Below are positions 26,768 to 36,648 of a stretch of DNA of 64,000 nucleotides, in pieces (the stretch's first letter is position 1; the number at the start of each line of letters is the position of its first letter). The DNA is from Acaryochloris sp. CCMEE 5410. Lineage in GTDB: Bacteria; Cyanobacteriota; Cyanobacteriia; Thermosynechococcales; Thermosynechococcaceae. Where the stretch lies: assembly GCF_000238775.2 (NCBI RefSeq), contig NZ_AFEJ02000005.1, positions 248,001 through 312,000 of the forward strand, read 5' to 3'. Below the pieces are notes generated by a model. That model saw only the letters and a list, made by a program, of their open reading frames with translations, searched no databases and had not been told where the DNA came from. A program made the position numbers and the translations under genes.

Positions 26768-29395
26768 ATGAATAAACCATCTGAGCAACGCTCGCTTAAT
26801 AGAGCGCAGAACTCCTTTCGTCTTTCGGAACTCTCTCCAGAGCATATTACTGAAATTTATGATTCATTTCATATTGAGGACGACCGAACGGGATTGAGTT
26901 CTGAAACGCTACAGCGTGCGATCGCAGATAATCTCTATTACATCCAGGGTAAATTCCCAGAAATTGCCACCCTATATGACTACTACATGGCTGTCGCCTA
27001 TACGGTGCGAGATCGATTACTGCATCGCTGGATCAACACCGTCAAAACCTACCGTGAACAGGATGTCAAGGTGGTTTGTTATCTCTCTGCTGAATATTTA
27101 CCAGGCCCTCACTTAGAAAATAACCTGGTTAATCTCGGTATCTATGATCAAGTCCAACAAGCGGTGGAATCCTCGGGATTAGATCTGAGATCCATTTTGG
27201 CGCAAGAAGAAGAACCGGGATTGGGGAATGGGGGACTCGGTCGTTTAGCCGCCTGCTATATGGACTCCCTAGCTTCCCTGGAAATTCCAGCGATTGGCTA
27301 TGGCATTCGGTATGAGTACGGAATCTTTGACCAGGAAATCCGAGAGGGTTGGCAGGTTGAAATTACGGATAAATGGTTACGTCTGGGGAACCCCTGGGAA
27401 ATACCTCGTCCAGAGAACGCTGTAGAGGTCAAGTGTGGGGGCTATACAGAACCCTATACCGATGATCAAGGCGACTACCGAGTACGCTGGATACCTCACC
27501 AAGTGGTGAATGGAATACCCTATGACACCCCTATTTCCGGTTATCGCGTAAACACCACGAGCACGATGCGGCTTTGGAAGGCAGAAGCTCCAGAGTCTTT
27601 CGATTTTCAAGCCTTTAACGTCGGGGACTATTACGGAGCCGTCGATGCCAAAATTATTTCCGAAAATCTGACCAAAGTTCTCTATCCCAATGATGAACCC
27701 ATCCAAGGGAAGCAACTGCGTCTTGAACAACAATACTTCTTCGTTTCTTGTTCCCTCCAAAATCTACTAAAAATTCATCTGTTGCGGGGTGACCCGATCG
27801 AGACCTTTCATGAGAAATTTGTGATTCAACTCAACGATACACACCCCGCGATCGGGGTTGCGGAACTCATGCGGTTGTTGGTAGATGAGTATCTGCTTCA
27901 TTGGCAGAAGGCTTGGGACATAACCCAACAAGCCTTCGCTTACACCAATCACACCCTCCTGCCTGAAGCGTTGGAGACCTGGCCTTTGAATCTGTTTGGC
28001 AGTCTCTTACCTCGACATTTAGAAATTATTTATGAAATTAATCAGCGTTTTCTCGATCAGGTGCGGCTGAAATACCTAGGTAACCCAGATAAACTCGCCC
28101 GCTTATCCCTTATTGAAGAAGGCGGGAGCAAACGAATTCGCATGGCTCATCTGGCCTGTGTGGGGAGTCACGCCATTAATGGGGTGGCCGCTTTGCATAC
28201 AGAACTCTTAAAAAAAGGGGTCCTGAAAGACTTCTATGACTTGTGGCCCCATAAGTTCACCAATATAACCAACGGGGTAACTCCGCGACGGTGGATGGTC
28301 TTAATTAATCAGAGGCTAACCCAATTGATTACCCGCGAGATTGGTGAAACTTGGATCACACAACTTGAGGATCTCAAACGGTTAGAATCTTTAGCCGAGG
28401 ATCCAGCGTTCCGCCAAGAATGGCGACGGGTCAAACGAGCCGTGAAACAGGATCTAGCAGACTATATTCAAGCTCACCAAGGACTGACTCTTAATCCCGA
28501 TTCGATTTTTGATATCCAGGCCAAGCGCATTCATGAATATAAGCGCCAACATCTCAATGTGCTTCATATCATTACGCTCTATAACCGTATCAAACACAAT
28601 CCCCGACTCGCGGTTCCACCTCGCACTTTTATCTTTGGAGGCAAAGCTGCCCCTGGCTATCAGATGGCCAAGCTGATCATTAAGCTGATCACGTCGGTGG
28701 GAGAAGTCGTAAATCATGATCCTGACATCTGCGATCTCATCAAAGTAGTCTTCCTACCTGACTTCAATGTCACCAACAGTCAGCGAATTTATCCCGCCGC
28801 TGATTTATCGGAGCAGATTTCCACGGCAGGGAAGGAAGCCTCCGGCACGGGCAATATGAAGTTCTCAATGAATGGCGCTTTAACCATTGGCACCCTCGAC
28901 GGTGCCAATATTGAAATTCGTGAGGCAGTGGAGGCTGACAACTTTTTCCTATTTGGGCATACCAGTGAAGATATTGTTGACCTTAAGGCACAAGGGTACG
29001 TCCCAAAGACCTTCTATAATACCAATCCAGCCCTGAAAGAAGCGATCGACCTCATTGCCTCAGGATATTTTTCCCATGGGAATCGGGCGCTATTTCAACC
29101 CCTAGTGGATCAACTTCTGCAAGCAGATCCCTATTGCTTACTGGCAGACTATCAGTCATATATTGACTGCCAAGATCAGGTGGGACAGGCATTTCAAGAT
29201 CAAGACACCTGGACCAAAACGGCCATTCTCAATGTTGCTCGGATTGGGCGGTTCTCTTCAGATCGAGCCATTCGGGAATATTGCCGAGAGATTTGGCGGG
29301 TTATTCCGGTCTCCATTCATTTGGAGGAATATCAGCAGGCCGAAGCCAGTTTGGCAGGAGAACACTGTCTGGATGCAGATGCATGTCCCTTTTAA
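26768..29395 (+). CDS. glgP: Glycogen phosphorylase
   Basis: 875 residues from ATG at 26768 (an in-frame TTG lies at 26744). Family motifs are clear: EEPGLGNGGLGRLAACYMDS near 155, the PLP lysine region in KEASGTGNMKFSMNG near 697-711, and TLDGANIEI soon after. The enzyme releases glucose-1-phosphate from glycogen, the main carbon source for dark fermentation in cyanobacteria, which would supply NADH to Hox. Converges with the sigma factor gene five bases away. Confidence 0.96.
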   Translation: MNKPSEQRSLNRAQNSFRLSELSPEHITEIYDSFHIEDDRTGLSSETLQRAIADNLYYIQGKFPEIATLYDYYMAVAYTVRDRLLHRWINTVKTYREQDVKVVCYLSAEYLPGPHLENNLVNLGIYDQVQQAVESSGLDLRSILAQEEEPGLGNGGLGRLAACYMDSLASLEIPAIGYGIRYEYGIFDQEIREGWQVEITDKWLRLGNPWEIPRPENAVEVKCGGYTEPYTDDQGDYRVRWIPHQVVNGIPYDTPISGYRVNTTSTMRLWKAEAPESFDFQAFNVGDYYGAVDAKIISENLTKVLYPNDEPIQGKQLRLEQQYFFVSCSLQNLLKIHLLRGDPIETFHEKFVIQLNDTHPAIGVAELMRLLVDEYLLHWQKAWDITQQAFAYTNHTLLPEALETWPLNLFGSLLPRHLEIIYEINQRFLDQVRLKYLGNPDKLARLSLIEEGGSKRIRMAHLACVGSHAINGVAALHTELLKKGVLKDFYDLWPHKFTNITNGVTPRRWMVLINQRLTQLITREIGETWITQLEDLKRLESLAEDPAFRQEWRRVKRAVKQDLADYIQAHQGLTLNPDSIFDIQAKRIHEYKRQHLNVLHIITLYNRIKHNPRLAVPPRTFIFGGKAAPGYQMAKLIIKLITSVGEVVNHDPDICDLIKVVFLPDFNVTNSQRIYPAADLSEQISTAGKEASGTGNMKFSMNGALTIGTLDGANIEIREAVEADNFFLFGHTSEDIVDLKAQGYVPKTFYNTNPALKEAIDLIASGYFSHGNRALFQPLVDQLLQADPYCLLADYQSYIDCQDQVGQAFQDQDTWTKTAILNVARIGRFSSDRAIREYCREIWRVIPVSIHLEEYQQAEASLAGEHCLDADACPF

Positions 29396-29400
29396 GTTCT

Positions 29401-30300
29401 CTATGCCGCCATAAAGTCCTGTAGATTACCCGATTGGAGTAACTTCGATTTTGCAGTCTGTTCGAGTTTTCTCACCCATTCCCGACTGATGCCCATTTGT
29501 TGACTGACTCGGTAGAGAGAGCGTTCTCGCCCATCTTCCAGACCATAGCGGAGGATAAGAACAGTGCGCTCATTGTCATTGAGCTGAGCTAGAGCCGACC
29601 ATAAAGCATTTCGCAAGAAATCTTGTTCCACCACTTCATTAGGACTGGGCATTTGCAAATCTTCTAACAAATCACCTAACTCCATCTCTTGATCCTTCCC
29701 TACTCGGATATTCAGGGATTCAGGATTGGATATCCGGGCGGCTTGTAAGGTCTTCTGCAGCTGTTCCAATGTGATGCCTAATTCGGCAACCATTTCCTGG
29801 TGAGTGGGGGTGCGTCCAAGGGTTTGGGATAGCTCTCGACGCACTCGTTTGATGCGGTTGAGCTTTTCCGTCATATGCACAGGGATGCGAATGGTATGGG
29901 ACTGCATTGCGATCGCACGAGTGATAGATTGGCGAATCCACCAGTATGCATAGGTGCTAAATCGATATCCCTTAGCAGGATCAAACTTCTCTACCGCTCG
30001 CTCTAGCCCCAAACTCCCTTCTTGGATGAGATCAATTAAATCCATTCCCCGTTTTTGATATTTCTTCGCGATCGTGACCACTAATCGCAGATTGCCGCAA
30101 ATCATCCTGTGTTTTGCCCGCTGCCCCCGTTTCTGTATCTGGTCTAATTCAGCTTGGGAAATCCCTTTCGGTGGGTTTAGAGCTGATTGGATTTGTTGCC
30201 CTAATGACACTTCTTCTGCATGGGTCAACAGCGAGTATCCACCCATACGGGTCAAATAAGCCCCAAGAGCGTCTTTATTCGATCTCATGGTTGTAAACAT
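29401..30300 (-). CDS. RNA polymerase sigma factor, sigma-70 family group 2
   Basis: 299 residues from the ATG at 30300, preceded by AGGTGAT. Region 1.2 begins DALGAYLTRMGGYSLLT. Region 2 shows GNLRLVVTIAKKY, DLIQEGSLGLERAVEKFDP and YAYWWIRQSI. Region 3 is present, and region 4 ends QMGISREWVRKLEQTAKSKL. No region 1.1, as expected of non-essential group-2 sigma factors (SigB/C/D/E class of cyanobacteria). These govern dark, stress or sugar-catabolic genes; the exact orthologue is not assigned. Preceded by a 52-residue membrane gene and promoter box G, so it may belong to the regulon it could read. Confidence 0.92.
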   Translation of the reverse strand: MFTTMRSNKDALGAYLTRMGGYSLLTHAEEVSLGQQIQSALNPPKGISQAELDQIQKRGQRAKHRMICGNLRLVVTIAKKYQKRGMDLIDLIQEGSLGLERAVEKFDPAKGYRFSTYAYWWIRQSITRAIAMQSHTIRIPVHMTEKLNRIKRVRRELSQTLGRTPTHQEMVAELGITLEQLQKTLQAARISNPESLNIRVGKDQEMELGDLLEDLQMPSPNEVVEQDFLRNALWSALAQLNDNERTVLILRYGLEDGRERSLYRVSQQMGISREWVRKLEQTAKSKLLQSGNLQDFMAA

Positions 30301-30376
30301 ATCGATCACCTGTTCGCGTTACTGACTTAAGCTGACTTGAAAGCGTCGGATTCCACGATCGAGCGTCCGCCCATGA

Positions 30377-30535
30377 CTAATGTGGATCTAGGAAGTCTGA
30401 TTCTGACTCACTTCGACCAAGCATTATGGCAAAGCTCAACAATAAGAACAACGCCATCAATAACCAGCTCAATACCGTGACCCATTCTGGATAGTCAGGG
30501 TGAAAAAACAGTTTTAAATCGGAGGGGATTCGCAT
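30377..30535 (-). CDS. Small single-span membrane protein (52 aa)
   Basis: Starts MRIPSDLKLFFHPDYPEW, has one clear membrane helix (VLSWLLMALFLLLSFAIML) and ends in an acidic tail (RSESESDFLDPH). AAAGGAG lies about 8 bases before the ATG. It lies between promoter box G and the sigma factor start, same strand, so it is likely the first gene of that operon. Family not recognised. Confidence 0.65.
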   Translation of the reverse strand: MRIPSDLKLFFHPDYPEWVTVLSWLLMALFLLLSFAIMLGRSESESDFLDPH

Positions 30536-30625
30536 ATATCACACTCCTTTTCTTCAACTAAAACCCGATAAACTGGCAAAAAAGATTGCCTCATAGCGAG
30601 ATTCGCCGTTTATCCTCATTTCTAC

Positions 30626-30655
30626 AGTAGAAAATAGTCTTGATATTCTTGTGAG
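30626..30655 (-). promoter_or_regulatory. Recurrent promoter box, copy G (upstream of small gene and sigma factor)
   Basis: Minus strand CTCACAAGAATATCA, 9 bases, then TCTACT, about 90 bases before the 52-residue gene. One of the best matches. The rest of 30536-30861 shows nothing clear. Confidence 0.65.
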
Positions 30656-30861
30656 GTCGATAATCCAATCTCTGACTCACCTTCAGGCCACTACAGAGGT
30701 TCTATACATCAGTAAAAGGCAGATCCCTCAGCCCATCTAAACTAAAGATTGCGAATAGCTGGCTGAAGTATCTGCCATGCCACATCTAAACCTTGGCAAG
30801 TACTTCAACCAAGGTTCAAGGCTGAACAAAGATCGGCTCAAACTTCAGCTTGGAACAGTGA

Positions 30862-31707
30862 TTAATTGCCTGGATCCGTCTCAAGATGGGTAATGCGTCC
30901 CCGCCAATAGGTAAAGGGTCCATCTTCCAATTGCCAGCTCACCTGACCAAAGGTCGGCATATCGTACCCACCCAATGTCCTATACTCGGACACCACACAA
31001 CTCCAGGGGGTTTCAACGGCTTGTCCTGCAACCATTCTGGGTCGATTCGGTGCAGTGATACTAACGAGGTCACCATTAGGATCAAAATTGTAATGGACTC
31101 CTACGTCTGGTTCACTTGTAACCTTTACGGTGAACTCATTCAGTTTGTGCCAATGTAACGCTGAATTATTCAGAAACGCAGCTGGGAAAAAGATCAATTC
31201 TGCCAGGTACCGCATTAGCTCCCCTTTATCTGTACTCGGTCCTGCCACCCTTAAAAAGGGAATCGAACCCAACAGCCTTCCTTCCAGCCTCCCTTTACCT
31301 TGGACATAGCTGTCCACTACTTCGATATGAATAAAGGGGGCAAGTCGAAAAATGGCTCGCCACACAAACCCCGGTTGTCGAATCGCAAAGTCTTGGGTGG
31401 CCGTAAACGGTAGCCACCTTCCCTGCTCGGATAAACGCATTTCACCCGTTTGGTGAATCTGAATAGTGGTGGGACTATCCTGAGATGGCCCTTGGTCTGA
31501 GTCTGAACGATGCGATCTCATTGCCAATGCACAAATCAACCTGGGGGGTTGAAGGACCTGTTCATCATTGGTCAGCATTCTCAGAGCCTGGACTTGTTGC
31601 TCAATTGAGCGATGAAACTGCCAAGTGGATCCAAAATGCAGAATGAACAAGAGGGCTAGAGCCAATAAAATTGCGAGCCTAAGGGGCACAACAACCTCCC
31701 AAACCAT
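30862..31707 (-). CDS. DUF6544 family protein with N-terminal membrane anchor
   Basis: 281 residues. N-terminal membrane helix (LRLAILLALALLFILHFG). The family pattern follows: IQIHQTGEMRLSEQGRWLPF near 83-102, ATQDFAIRQPGFVWRA near 103-118, then PAAFLNNSALHWHKLN and a C-terminal FTYWRGRITHLE. Function unknown; the fold is probably beta-rich and outside the membrane. The start is 46 bases after the oxidoreductase stop, so the two form an operon under promoter box H. Confidence 0.75.
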   Translation of the reverse strand: MVWEVVVPLRLAILLALALLFILHFGSTWQFHRSIEQQVQALRMLTNDEQVLQPPRLICALAMRSHRSDSDQGPSQDSPTTIQIHQTGEMRLSEQGRWLPFTATQDFAIRQPGFVWRAIFRLAPFIHIEVVDSYVQGKGRLEGRLLGSIPFLRVAGPSTDKGELMRYLAELIFFPAAFLNNSALHWHKLNEFTVKVTSEPDVGVHYNFDPNGDLVSITAPNRPRMVAGQAVETPWSCVVSEYRTLGGYDMPTFGQVSWQLEDGPFTYWRGRITHLETDPGN

Positions 31708-31753
31708 AAAAAATAATCATGTTCAGAGGTTCTAAACCATCGGAAAACCGACT

Positions 31754-32839
31754 TTAACCTCGAGCAGATGGGTGATCAACAGGCGAGGATTTCCTCTCTG
31801 GCTTGGATGAATTCGCCCGGAAAGTTTCATCACACAGTAAGACTAACTGACCTCTCACTGCAGCGTGATCCAGTAAGTTATGGGCCACCGCTGCATCTGC
31901 TAAGGGTAGGCGATCGGCAATGATAGGTTGAATAGAGCCATCCGCCAGTAGATCCAGAAGGCTCGTTAAATCGTCTCGGAACCAATTGGGTTGACGCCGC
32001 TTCAAATCAGTAATGTTGTAAAAAACAGCGCTACGACGATCCGGCCAGATGTTCAACAGAGTCAGAAGGCCCATACTCCCCCCGACTTTCAACAGCCTGC
32101 CCCAATGTGCTGATAGCGCTGAGGAAAATCCATAGCTAATGAGTTGTCCCCCAGGCGCTAAAGTTTGGTATGACCCCAGTAAATGACGCCCCCCAATGGC
32201 ATCAAAGACCACATCCATTCCATTGGGCGTGAGACGACGAATCTGCTGTTGGAAGTCTTGCTGCTGATAATCAATCGGAGTGGCACCCAAATTGGCAATG
32301 AGATCATGTTTCGATGCGGAGTCCGTACCATACATCTTTAAGCCCGCGAGGTGACCTAACTCCAGGAACGCAGTTCCAACACCGCCCGCAGCACCGTGAA
32401 TCAAGATGTGATCGCCGGATTGAACCTTAGCAATTCGGTGCAGTAACTGATAGGCTGTCACATACTGCAAAACTAGACCGACGGCCTCGGCAACATCCAC
32501 CTCAGGTGGTACCAGAACACATTCATGGGCGGGTAAACAAACGTACTCACTATATCCCCCCACCACAGTCAGGGCCGCAATCCGCTGACCGATATCCAGC
32601 CCCGCGACCCCAGAACCGAGCTGATCAACAATCCCAACTATTTCATAGCCTGGGGTAAAGGGCACTTTGGGTAATCCCAGATAGAGTCCCTCGCGGATCA
32701 AAACGTCTGTAAAAGCCACACCAGTTGCTAATACCCGTACTCCCACTTCTCCCGCCCGAGGTTCAGGTCGTTCATCCATAACTATCTCTAAAACATCCGG
32801 TCCGCCGTGGCGGGAAATAATCACATGTCGGTAGCGCAT
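31754..32839 (-). CDS. Zinc-free medium-chain dehydrogenase (quinone oxidoreductase type)
   Basis: 361 residues. GroES-like catalytic fold at the N-terminus (FTPGYEIVGIVDQLGSGV near 60) and Rossmann fold with HGAAGGVGTAFLELG near 150-164. Lacks the Cys/His structural and catalytic zinc ligands, as in NADPH:quinone oxidoreductases and VAT-1-like proteins. Probably reduces quinones or enones with NADPH; substrate unknown. Leads the DUF6544 operon; promoter box H is about 60-90 bases upstream. Confidence 0.88.
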   Translation of the reverse strand: MRYRHVIISRHGGPDVLEIVMDERPEPRAGEVGVRVLATGVAFTDVLIREGLYLGLPKVPFTPGYEIVGIVDQLGSGVAGLDIGQRIAALTVVGGYSEYVCLPAHECVLVPPEVDVAEAVGLVLQYVTAYQLLHRIAKVQSGDHILIHGAAGGVGTAFLELGHLAGLKMYGTDSASKHDLIANLGATPIDYQQQDFQQQIRRLTPNGMDVVFDAIGGRHLLGSYQTLAPGGQLISYGFSSALSAHWGRLLKVGGSMGLLTLLNIWPDRRSAVFYNITDLKRRQPNWFRDDLTSLLDLLADGSIQPIIADRLPLADAAVAHNLLDHAAVRGQLVLLCDETFRANSSKPERKSSPVDHPSARG

Positions 32840-32896
32840 ACTAACACCTATGTTTGAGGGCTAAATGCTTTACAGTTGAGGGCATCTAGCCTCCAA

Positions 32897-32926
32897 TCTA
32901 GAGTGGGATATTGTGAAAATTGTGAG
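32897..32926 (-). promoter_or_regulatory. Recurrent promoter box, copy H (upstream of oxidoreductase)
   Basis: Minus strand CTCACAATTTTCACA, 9 bases, then TCTAGA. Pairs with copy I, which starts 35 bases away and faces the opposite gene. The 32840-33242 gap otherwise contains no convincing gene. Confidence 0.65.
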
Positions 32927-32960
32927 GGCTGTAAGCACCCAATAGCGACGATCTAATCCC

Positions 32961-32990
32961 CTCACATTGTCTTCAACTTTTCGCTTTAGT
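32961..32990 (+). promoter_or_regulatory. Recurrent promoter box, copy I (upstream of PRC-barrel gene)
   Basis: CTCACATTGTCTTCA, 9 bases, then TTTAGT, about 250 bases before the PRC-barrel start; divergent from copy H. Confidence 0.6.
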
Positions 32991-33242
32991 CTCATGGCTA
33001 GAGAGGATCTGAATTGCCCCTCAAGATTAATCCTTCCCCCTCTTCCTGAGCACATGACGCTTGACTTCAAGCGTTTTCTCGCCATTAAGTTATGGGAATG
33101 AAGGATATCTTGATTGATAAAGAATCTTCTCACAGGCTTCCAACAGGGAAAGCGGTCAGAGATGTTAATAATTACCATCGAACGAGCACAACATCGCTGA
33201 AACATTACAGTTGCTCATTACTGAACGGTCGTGGAGACACCC

Positions 33243-34007
33243 ATGTTCAATATCATCCGTTACAGTCAAATGGTCGGATTAACTGCAATTGGGAACACCA
33301 CTAATTCCCACCTAGGAAACGTGGAAGAGATCTGGCTTGACGAGTCTGGATATGTCACATATCTATCCAGTCGCCAGCGGTATTGGTCTCTTCGTCAAGT
33401 TGCGAGTGTGGGCAAAGAGACCGTGTCGGTTGATCGTCCCCTCATAGTGTCAACCCCACCCCATCTCCATCATGGATATCAACTCCCAGTCCGATCTAGG
33501 GTCGGAGAAACGTTGGGCTGGGTAGAAGATTTTCTGTTCGATTGGCATACAGGGGAAATCGTCGCTTATATCTTGGCAGGAGAGATTGCCAGTTACCTAG
33601 GAGAACGCGCAATCCTCTTCCCTGGGGATATCGAGAAATACACACCTGAAGCCCTCCTGATTCCAGAAGGAGCAAAAAATCTACTCAAACCGGAGTCAGA
33701 AGGGTCAAAGGATTTTATTTGCGAAAAATCTACCGAGGTTAAATTTGTTATCCAGGAGATGACGGATCGCTTACAGCGTTTATTCAACCTAAATGACGGA
33801 CCATACGAGATTCAGATCAAGATTCAGCAAGTTAGCGAAGCTCTTGCTTCCACGAATAAGTATGATCAGCGCCATTTGGCTGAAGCTACTGAGTTTCTTC
33901 AAGGTCAATGGGCTAGTTTGCAGCATGGAATTAGTCGTAACCTCAATCTAGCCCAAACTGCTCTAGAAAAAGCTTGGCAAGAAATTGTGAGTCAGAACAA
34001 GCTTTAA
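33243..34007 (+). CDS. PRC-barrel domain protein
   Basis: 254 residues from the ATG at 33243, with GGAG about 7 bases upstream. Two PRC-barrel-like units: residues about 1-65 (LGNVEEIWLDESGYVTYL) and 70-130 (LGWVEDFLFDWHTGEIVAYI). A helical C-terminal part follows, about 150-254. PRC barrels occur in photosynthetic reaction centre subunit H and in RNA-metabolism proteins; some bind tetrapyrroles or act in stress. Role here unknown. It precedes groES by about 90 bases and may be co-transcribed. Confidence 0.8.
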   Translation: MFNIIRYSQMVGLTAIGNTTNSHLGNVEEIWLDESGYVTYLSSRQRYWSLRQVASVGKETVSVDRPLIVSTPPHLHHGYQLPVRSRVGETLGWVEDFLFDWHTGEIVAYILAGEIASYLGERAILFPGDIEKYTPEALLIPEGAKNLLKPESEGSKDFICEKSTEVKFVIQEMTDRLQRLFNLNDGPYEIQIKIQQVSEALASTNKYDQRHLAEATEFLQGQWASLQHGISRNLNLAQTALEKAWQEIVSQNKL

Positions 34008-34098
34008 AGGTTGATCACGATCTGGATGCCTATCTATTTTTGGTGTGCTGCTCACCCACCCAAATGAACTGACCCCTTTAATTTATGGAGGATTGGAT

Positions 34099-34410
34099 AT
34101 GTCCACTCTAACCCTCAACGTTTCTACTGTTAGCCCTCTCGGCGACCGTGTCTTTCTGAAGGTAAATAGGGCTGAAGAAAAAACCGCAGGTGGCATCTTA
34201 ATGCCCGATACGGCTCAAGAGAAATCTCAAGTGGGAGAGGTGGTTAGTGTTGGGCCTGGTTTGAGGTCTGGGAATGGCTCCTATGCCCCCATCGACGTTC
34301 AAGTCGGCGATCAGGTGCTATATGCCAAATACAGTGGAACGGATATCAAACTGGGTAATGAAGATTATGTGCTGACCAAAGCTCAAGATATTCTCGCGAT
34401 TGTCACATAG
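34099..34410 (+). CDS. groES: Co-chaperonin GroES
   Basis: 103 residues from ATG at 34099, preceded by GGAGG; the frame is open 18 codons earlier. Typical features: [12 protein letters not shown] near the start, mobile loop [20 protein letters not shown], and a C-terminal [15 protein letters not shown]. Caps GroEL. I see no CIRCE element (TTAGCACTC-N9-GAGTGCTAA) upstream, so HrcA control is not supported by sequence. Confidence 0.95.
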   Translation: MSTLTLNVSTVSPLGDRVFLKVNRAEEKTAGGILMPDTAQEKSQVGEVVSVGPGLRSGNGSYAPIDVQVGDQVLYAKYSGTDIKLGNEDYVLTKAQDILAIVT

Positions 34411-34438
34411 GGAATCAACGTGTTGGAGGTAAGGAATG

Positions 34439-36049
34439 ATGGCTAAGTCAATTCAATACGATACAGCAGCTCGCCATGCCTTAGAGCAAGGGATCGATCT
34501 GCTAACTGAAGCAGTGGCAGTGACCTTAGGACCAAGGGGTCGCAATGTCGTCCTTGAGCAGAAATTTGGTCCCCCGCAAATTGTGAATGATGGCATCACC
34601 ATTGCCAAGGAAATTGAACTAGACAACCCTTTAGCCAATACAGGCGTAGCCTTGTTGCGCCAAGTTGCAGCCAAAACCAATGATGCGGCAGGGGATGGCA
34701 CCACCACAGCCGTTGTTTTAAGCCATGCAATGGTAAAGGAAGGGTTGCGCAATATCGCAGCGGGAGCCAATCCAATGGCAATACGACGGGGCATCGACCA
34801 GGCCACCCAATTTTTGTTGGATCAGATTGCTGAACATGCACTACCTGTGAAAGATTCCAATGCGATCTCACAGGTTGGGACCATTGCTGCGGGCAATGAT
34901 GAAACTGTGGGGCAAATGATTGCTGCTGCCATGGCAAAGGTGGGTCAGCAAGGGGTGATTTCTTTGGAAGAAGGCCAATCAATGCAGACCGAAGTCGAAG
35001 TCACGGAAGGGATGCGGTTTGACAAGGGGTATATTTCACCTTACTTCGTAACGGATGCCGAGCGAATGGTGACGACTCTGGATGATGCCTACCTATTACT
35101 AACGGATAAAAAGATCACCTTAGTGAATGCCTTACTGCCCATTCTGGAGAACGTTACACAAACGGGTAAACCTCTTGTGATAATTGCTGAAGATATTGAA
35201 AAAGAAGCCTTAGCAACCCTTGTCCTAAATCAATTACGAGGTACTGTCAGGGTGGCTGGGGTTAAGGCACCTGGATTTGGCGATCGCCGCAAGGATCTGT
35301 TAGCTGATATAGCAGTACTCACTGGAGGACAAGTCATCAGCGAAGATACTGGGCTGACCTTAGAAAACGACACCCTAGAAATGATGGGCCGTGCTCGCCA
35401 AGTGGTCATCACTAAGGACCATACCACCCTCATCTCGGAAAGCAATGAAGCTGCTGTCAAAGCGCGTTGTGAGCAAATTCATCGCCTGATAGATGAGACA
35501 GACTCATCCTTTGAAAAGGAAAAACTGCATGAGCGTCTAGCTCAGCTTTCTGGTGGGGTAGCTGTAATCAAGGTTGGGGCCGCCACTGAAACGGAAATGA
35601 AGGACCGTAAGTTAAAACTAGAAGACGCGATTAACGCAACTCAAGCCGCTGTTGAGGAAGGCATTGTTCCAGGTGGTGGTACAACCCTCGTGCATCTTGC
35701 CCCTCAACTTGAGGACTGGTCTGCTGAACATTTGGTTGGTGATGAACTGATCGGAGCCATGATTCTAGTCCGTTCCCTCTCTGCTCCATTGAGACAGATT
35801 GTTGAGAACGCGGGTCTGAATGGTGGGGTGGTTGTAGAGCAGGTTAAGACTTTACCGTTCAACACGGGCTATGATGCCTTGAACAACCAGTATGTGGATA
35901 TGTTTACTGCCGGGATTGTCGATCCAGCTAAGGTGACTAGTGCTGGGTTGCGAAATGCCGCTTCCATTGCGGGTATGGTTCTGACCACAGAGTGCATTAT
36001 TGCGGAGCAATCTCAGGCCACAACAAAGGATTTAGCGAATGCTGGTTGA
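34439..36049 (+). CDS. groEL: Chaperonin GroEL
   Basis: 536 residues, starting [11 protein letters not shown] site [10 protein letters not shown]-like segment ([16 protein letters not shown]), GDGTTTA near 86-92, and GGGTTLVH near 412. The C-terminus ends KDLANAG without the flexible GGM repeat of housekeeping GroEL, suggesting an accessory paralogue, as many cyanobacteria have. Two tandem ATGs (34436, 34439) follow AGGTAAGGA. Operon with groES, 28 bases apart. Confidence 0.94.
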   Translation: MAKSIQYDTAARHALEQGIDLLTEAVAVTLGPRGRNVVLEQKFGPPQIVNDGITIAKEIELDNPLANTGVALLRQVAAKTNDAAGDGTTTAVVLSHAMVKEGLRNIAAGANPMAIRRGIDQATQFLLDQIAEHALPVKDSNAISQVGTIAAGNDETVGQMIAAAMAKVGQQGVISLEEGQSMQTEVEVTEGMRFDKGYISPYFVTDAERMVTTLDDAYLLLTDKKITLVNALLPILENVTQTGKPLVIIAEDIEKEALATLVLNQLRGTVRVAGVKAPGFGDRRKDLLADIAVLTGGQVISEDTGLTLENDTLEMMGRARQVVITKDHTTLISESNEAAVKARCEQIHRLIDETDSSFEKEKLHERLAQLSGGVAVIKVGAATETEMKDRKLKLEDAINATQAAVEEGIVPGGGTTLVHLAPQLEDWSAEHLVGDELIGAMILVRSLSAPLRQIVENAGLNGGVVVEQVKTLPFNTGYDALNNQYVDMFTAGIVDPAKVTSAGLRNAASIAGMVLTTECIIAEQSQATTKDLANAG

Positions 36050-36247
36050 GAAAGGAAAGGGTCCGGTGACTGATTCTTTAATCTGATGTTACGACATTAG
36101 GATTCCCTTCAATGTCCGATTTGGCCTGTATTCGTTGGCTGATCTTCATGGTTTTCACATAATTATTCCTTAATCTTTGGAATATTGGTAATCATCCATG
36201 AGATGGAACGGAAGGAAAAAGTGCCCACATAGATGGAGTGAGTCATC

Positions 36248-36574
36248 ATGTCATCCGCATCAACTGGCGTACTAGATAGGTGTCCTGATATTACAGAACT
36301 GCCTGAGAAAGTGAGGTGTTGTTATGTCAATGAGATGCAGCGAACCCAAATTATCCGAATTGTCAATATTCCCCACGACTTCCTCGAGCGGACTGTATTA
36401 CCAGGTGATCACTTAGTTTTTGAAACCTATCCCGACGCTGAGTTGGAGGTTCATACTTATGAAATGGCCAGTGCTACTTTGACGGCGAAGATTATATGCG
36501 ATCGCTTGGCCATTCCAACAGTATCGGAAACAACTAGGATGTGTGCTTTATATAAAGAGTTGAATGGGGGATAA
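36248..36574 (+). CDS. DUF1830 family protein
   Basis: 108 residues. Family pattern: CCYVNEMQRTQIIRIVNIPH near 26-45, ERTVLPGDHLVFE, then AELEVHTYEMASATLTAKII and CDRLAI. A small cytosolic family seen mainly in cyanobacteria, function unknown. GGAG lies about 10 bases before the ATG. A poor match to the shared promoter box lies near 36154, which I do not count. Begins a run of three small-to-medium same-strand genes. Confidence 0.8.
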   Translation: MSSASTGVLDRCPDITELPEKVRCCYVNEMQRTQIIRIVNIPHDFLERTVLPGDHLVFETYPDAELEVHTYEMASATLTAKIICDRLAIPTVSETTRMCALYKELNGG

Positions 36575-36648
36575 AAGGTCCCCTCAGCCCCTTAAGCACA
36601 AATGATTCTTGTTCCCACTCTGATAGCCTTTGCCACTTAGAACTAGGT

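Noticed and set aside
32870-33205. Minus-strand open frame of 111 codons between the oxidoreductase and PRC-barrel genes
   Set aside because: Runs through both promoter boxes, has no ribosome site and an unlikely composition.
34008-34098. CIRCE operator before groES
   Set aside because: No TTAGCACTC-type inverted repeat is present.
36154-36183. TTCACATAATTATTC upstream of the DUF1830 gene
   Set aside because: The second half-site is off and there is no -10-like hexamer at the fixed distance.
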